Assembly (NCBI GenBank): GCA_013397455.1
Contig: VYZB01000040.1
Location: 1,725,717 to 1,789,716, forward strand
Source: Crotophaga sulcirostris
Lineage: Eukaryota; Chordata; Aves; Cuculiformes; Crotophagidae
Direction of reading: 5' to 3'
DNA length: 64,000 bases
In this document: positions 60,487-64,000 of the stretch, in pieces
How positions within the stretch are numbered: the first letter of the stretch is position 1
Layout of the letters: each line of letters begins with the position of its first letter
Translations under genes and position numbers: made by a program
Notes under the pieces: model-generated
What the model saw: the letters and a program-made list of their open reading frames with translations, nothing else
Database searches by the model: none
What the model was told of the DNA's origin: nothing

Positions 60487-60812
60487 CACAGTATCGCAGT
60501 ATTACAAGGTTGGAAAGGACCTTTGAGATCATCCGGTCCAACCTGTAACCCAACACCAAGACCAACCCATCATCTAAACCATGGCACTGAGTGCCTCAGC
60601 CAACCTTCTCTTAAACATCCGCAGGGTTGGTGGCTCCACCACCTCCCTGGGCAGCGCATTCCAATGGCCAATCACCCTTTCAGTGAAGAATTTTTTCCTA
60701 ATATCAAGCCTAAACCTCCCCTGACAAAGCTTGAGTCCATGTCCTCTAGTTCTGTCTCTGGTCACCTGAGAGAAGAGACCAACCCCTGCCTGACTACAAT
60801 CTCCTTTATGGT
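60487..60812 (-). mobile_element. CR1 LINE 3' end, GATACTGTGAT-tail family, reverse orientation
   Basis: Starts on the + strand with the complement of the tail ('cacagtatcgcagtattaca'), then 'aggttggaaaggacctttga', 'catctaaaccatggcactga', 'gtgcctcagccaac', 'cattccaatggccaatcacc', and 'tgactacaatctcctttatg'. It is the same family as the copies at 32.0 and 38.3 kb, slightly more diverged. It lies about 100 bp upstream (on the - strand) of the candidate exon at 60203-60387. Confidence 0.93.
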
Positions 60813-62533
60813 AAAGTCAGGTGATGATCTCCCACCTAGAGCTCCATCACAGTCTCAGCCAGTCTGCCACATCAACCCAAGGCCTCCCAGAGAAGGTCCT
60901 AGAGTGTGGCCAGGACAGCCACCACCTTTGCTCTTGGTAGTGACTGCTGTCTGCATGCTGTTGCATTCATGTAGGAGGAAAGAGGCTATCACTGTCACAA
61001 ATGGGCACTGAAACTTCCTTTCCTTCATACTAAAAGAGGGTCCTAACCCCCAGGTCGTAGAATTTCTTGAGAACTGTCCAGTCTTTTCCTTGAATCTGAG
61101 CTGTTTTGCAGACAGGAATGCAATAGTGGTGAGGTCAGATGGTGAACAGGGAGCAGAGAGAGCAATATCTTGTACTATTATTACATTTTTTTTTCCAAAC
61201 TGGGCATCTATTTCTTCCACAACGAACAACATCTGAAAAAATAAACTGGCCTTCTTTACTCATTCCCTTCGGGTACATAGAGCGATTTGTTACTTTCCTG
61301 GCTGCTTCTTCTGTTTTCATATGTCCCCACAGTTTTCCTCACTTGCTTATTTTCATTACAAAACTGAAAGTTGCCCTTTTACATCCTGAACATGCACTCT
61401 TCAGCACTCTCAATATGTTATCATTACTGCTGTCTTTGATGGGTATCTTATGCAACCTTGCCACTATGACACTCTGAAAAGCCTCCAGCAGTAAATGGAA
61501 ATAGACTCCATAGGCTATTAAATATATTTAAGTAAACACATTAAGCAAGCATTAAGAAAAATGAGTGCTCTTAACTCGATGAAATGAGACTGCAAGCACA
61601 CAAGGGCCCCATAATGGCAGTTTCATTACAAACAGACCCCTGTACACATATTCACATGTTCCAATCCTCTCTCCTAACATGAGAAAAGTGTGATCTGTCA
61701 TGTCTTTGCATGATATCACTGCTCTGCTGGCATTTAAATAATTGCAGTACATCGTGAAGTGCTTGGGACCAAAGACAACATGGTCCCAAGTGTAAGAGCC
61801 TCATTTTGTTGTGTCTTTCCAAGTTCATCACGTTCCCATAGCAACCCAGAGCCCATCAAATGATTAAATAACTTATTCACAAAAGTATGGGGCAGCCACT
61901 GGGAATTTCTTAAAATCTTTGTGTCTCCTTAGCCACTCATTTCTGACAAGAGAATAATTTCATTCAGCCTTCAGCACACCTCATAGTTAGTTTTAGTTCA
62001 TTTTACAGCAGGGCACAGATGCTGCTGGAAGGTTTAGGTGGCCACTCTGACACTGCAAATGGCAGTGTTGCCATTTCTTACTGAGAAATTATGTAGACTA
62101 ATCTAGAGAGCAATTCACAGGCATCCCACTGCCTGAAAGATATTACTCAAAATTTTTAATCAAGGTTTATGAATACCAAACACTTGTGCAAAATTCAGGG
62201 GATTAAATGAGAGGAAAGGAAAGAGCAACTGGGATTTTTTAAAAAGCTATTAACTATTTCCTCCCTTGGGATTGCAGGCAATTATTTTAAGTTTCAGAAC
62301 ATCAGTGACATGTAGGGATTGCCTGATAGAAATTCTCTGGTTTTTGTACTTCTGAATGGAGATGGTTTGTAAAACCTGGATATTATCCCTACCTGGAAGA
62401 TTAGGGTAAGGTATAATAGCTAGTCATTATCATTTGATGTTGTCTTGTGTTTGTGGTCCAGACGAGTCCCATGGTACCATCTCTCTCTGTCCCTGACCTC
62501 CTCTTAGCCCTTCATGCTTTCCTGCTCCTTCAG

Positions 62534-62600
62534 GATCATCCTTGCAATAGTGCCCAGAAAAATTCCCTCACTGAGAAGAAAAAGGTGCAGAACTGAAAAG
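62534..62600 (+). other. Exon-like segment with strong splice signals
   Basis: A 67-nt segment between 'atgctttcctgctccttcag' (AG at 62532-62533) and gtaagt (62601-62606, preceded by AAAAG). Both signals are near consensus. One frame is open throughout (IILAIVPRKIPSLRRKRC and on), the others contain stops. The peptide resembles nothing I know. A lncRNA exon or a cryptic exon is as likely as coding. Confidence 0.25.
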
Positions 62601-64000
62601 GTAAGTTGGGTTTTAGAAGGACCATTACTGCTTGTAGGACCTCACTGAAGCCTTACTTGACCTGTCCTGGTCATTGAACATTCTTAACTGCTGTAATTTT
62701 GGCTGGTCATAGGACTCAAATGGGAACCCCAGCTTCTTCACTACCCAGGATTATGGATATAAGTCATGGCAGGGATTTCTGCTAGCAGCATCTACTCCCA
62801 GTGCACAGGATGGTACTTCACATGACATTGAGTCATCCTGTGCTGATCTGGTATGACTTTTGGAGCATAGCCTGGAGTTGTCCAGTCATATCTGCTACCT
62901 GGAGCAATTTCCCCTCTTTACTATCCCAGCAGATGTAGGGCCAGTCAGTCTCAGCTCCCTTTTGCCTTGGCTGCTGTTCCTGGGCTGGTGAGTAATGTGC
63001 TCTTTTGGCAAGGTCTCCTTGTCTCCTGACTAGTAACTTTCTTCCTGACTGAAAGTTTGTGACAGAAAATAAGGTGAAAAAAAACTGTACTGTAGTAATC
63101 TGAGTGCAAAAGAAAGTTCATGAGGGATAAGAGATTGAGAAGTAACCGTGTGCTCTCTGTAGAGAGGCTGACATCAGTTTTTCAAAAGCACCCTTGCAGA
63201 CAGCCTTGTCCACACTTCCAGGACCTCATGACCTTTTGCAGACTCATTAGTCATGTCCATAATGAAGCTGAAGGCTTGGATGTCCAGTAGCCTTTGCTAA
63301 GCACCTCCCAAAGTCACAAGACAAGAGGACCAGCAAGGCACCTGGGGCTGTTCATCTCTGCTTTTTTTCTGCTGAAACCCCTGTTTTCTCCTGACTGCTG
63401 TGGCAAAGAAAATGGTAAGAGCTCACATGTTGCTGAATTTATTTATGCTGAATTCTTGCATAATTTACTGGCTGCAGAGATGATACAGCCCAGAGTTCAA
63501 GCCAAAAAAAAAAAAAGTTGTGAAGTGGAGTCAGGGGAGAGCAGGGAGGAATACTTGAATCTTCCCTATGGGAGGCTTTTCTAAGAGATAACCACTTTGG
63601 CATGGTCTGGGATGCTTCAACTGGAAAATCTGAAGATGAGAGAGACACAAGAGGTTGTTTCAGGATTTGAGAGGCCTTTTTGAGGCTGAAGTTCAAGGAA
63701 TAAATGGTCAAGGCCAGAGAAAGAGGGAGAAGTCAAAAACAACCATAAGAGCAGGAGAAGTCTGGGGTCAATTTTTATGATTAATATAACTGCACCCTTA
63801 TCTTCCATCACCACAGGAGCTACAGCTTGCATGCTTAATAATAAGCAGGAGATGTACAAAGAAACAGATTAATTTGGAGGAAGAGGAGGAAACTGAGTTG
63901 AGAATGAGAGACAGGTTCAATCACTTCAGCTTAATCTTCCCCCAGTTTTCATTATACCTTCCATGACCAGTTTATATTTGAGAGGGGAGAATTTCCTCTG

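Larger units (their letters stand above)
60388..64000. other. Downstream flank, unassigned
   Basis: Holds a reverse CR1 copy at 60487-60812 and an exon-like segment at 62534-62600. The 181-codon ORF at 60466-61011 runs through the CR1 and is repeat-derived. The rest (61-64 kb) shows no recognised coding sequence. MIR-like fragments are possible near 62000 but too weak to call. If a - strand gene covers 60203-60387, this would be its intron. Confidence 0.5.

Noticed and set aside
60466..61011. 181-codon ORF on the + strand
   Set aside because: Its first 115 codons are the reverse complement of a CR1 3' end, so it is not a gene.
1..64000. Prokaryote-type systems, CRISPR arrays, viral genes, toxin clusters
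   Set aside because: The window is plainly vertebrate gene and CR1-rich intergenic DNA. No array of spaced repeats and no retroviral gag/pol/env-like frame was seen.

Overview
The window is from a vertebrate nuclear genome, almost certainly a bird. The only gene I can identify firmly is the 3' part of FGFRL1 (fibroblast growth factor receptor-like 1, the FGF receptor without a kinase domain) on the + strand. The interspersed repeats are CR1-type LINE 3' ends, many with the octamer tail typical of avian CR1. I see no primate- or rodent-type SINEs. The species cannot be named from this sequence.

Layout. 1-34270 is FGFRL1 intron upstream of a short linker exon; the exons for the signal peptide and Ig1 lie outside the window. 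The coding exons present are 34271-34351 (linker), 40066-40350 (Ig2), 44307-44660 (Ig3) and 47774-48183 (membrane-proximal stalk, transmembrane segment and cytoplasmic tail with stop). All splice junctions are GT/AG, and every intron seen interrupts its codon after the first base (phase 1). Together these exons encode about 376 C-terminal residues. The 3' UTR runs to about 49.6 kb, with a poly(A) signal at 49574-49579. From 49.6 to 64 kb the sequence is intergenic or belongs to a neighbouring gene I cannot identify. It holds three exon-like candidates: 60203-60387 and 57630-57835 on the - strand, and 62534-62600 on the + strand.

Repeats. CR1 3' ends occur at about 6.1, 10.1, 22.3, 32.0, 38.3, 43.1, 43.9, 46.3, 46.9, 59.1 and 60.5 kb. 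Two families can be told apart by tail: octamer ATTCTATG tails, and GATACTGTGAT-like tails. The second family includes two copies that are nearly identical. Older CR1/L3-like relics lie at about 7.2 and 53.1 kb, and an old tRNA-like dispersed repeat lies near 30.8 kb. Simple repeats are at 17.5 kb and in the 3' UTR.

How it works. The gene product is a single-pass membrane protein. Ig2 and Ig3 form the FGF/heparin-binding and adhesion ectodomain. The tail carries two overlapping tyrosine sorting motifs and a histidine-rich end. I found no operon-like, phage, CRISPR or other exotic system. The points worth following are the very long upstream intron, the divergent avian-type tail, the candidate convergent-gene exons, a 28-bp exact duplication carrying splice-donor consensus, and several small hairpins.
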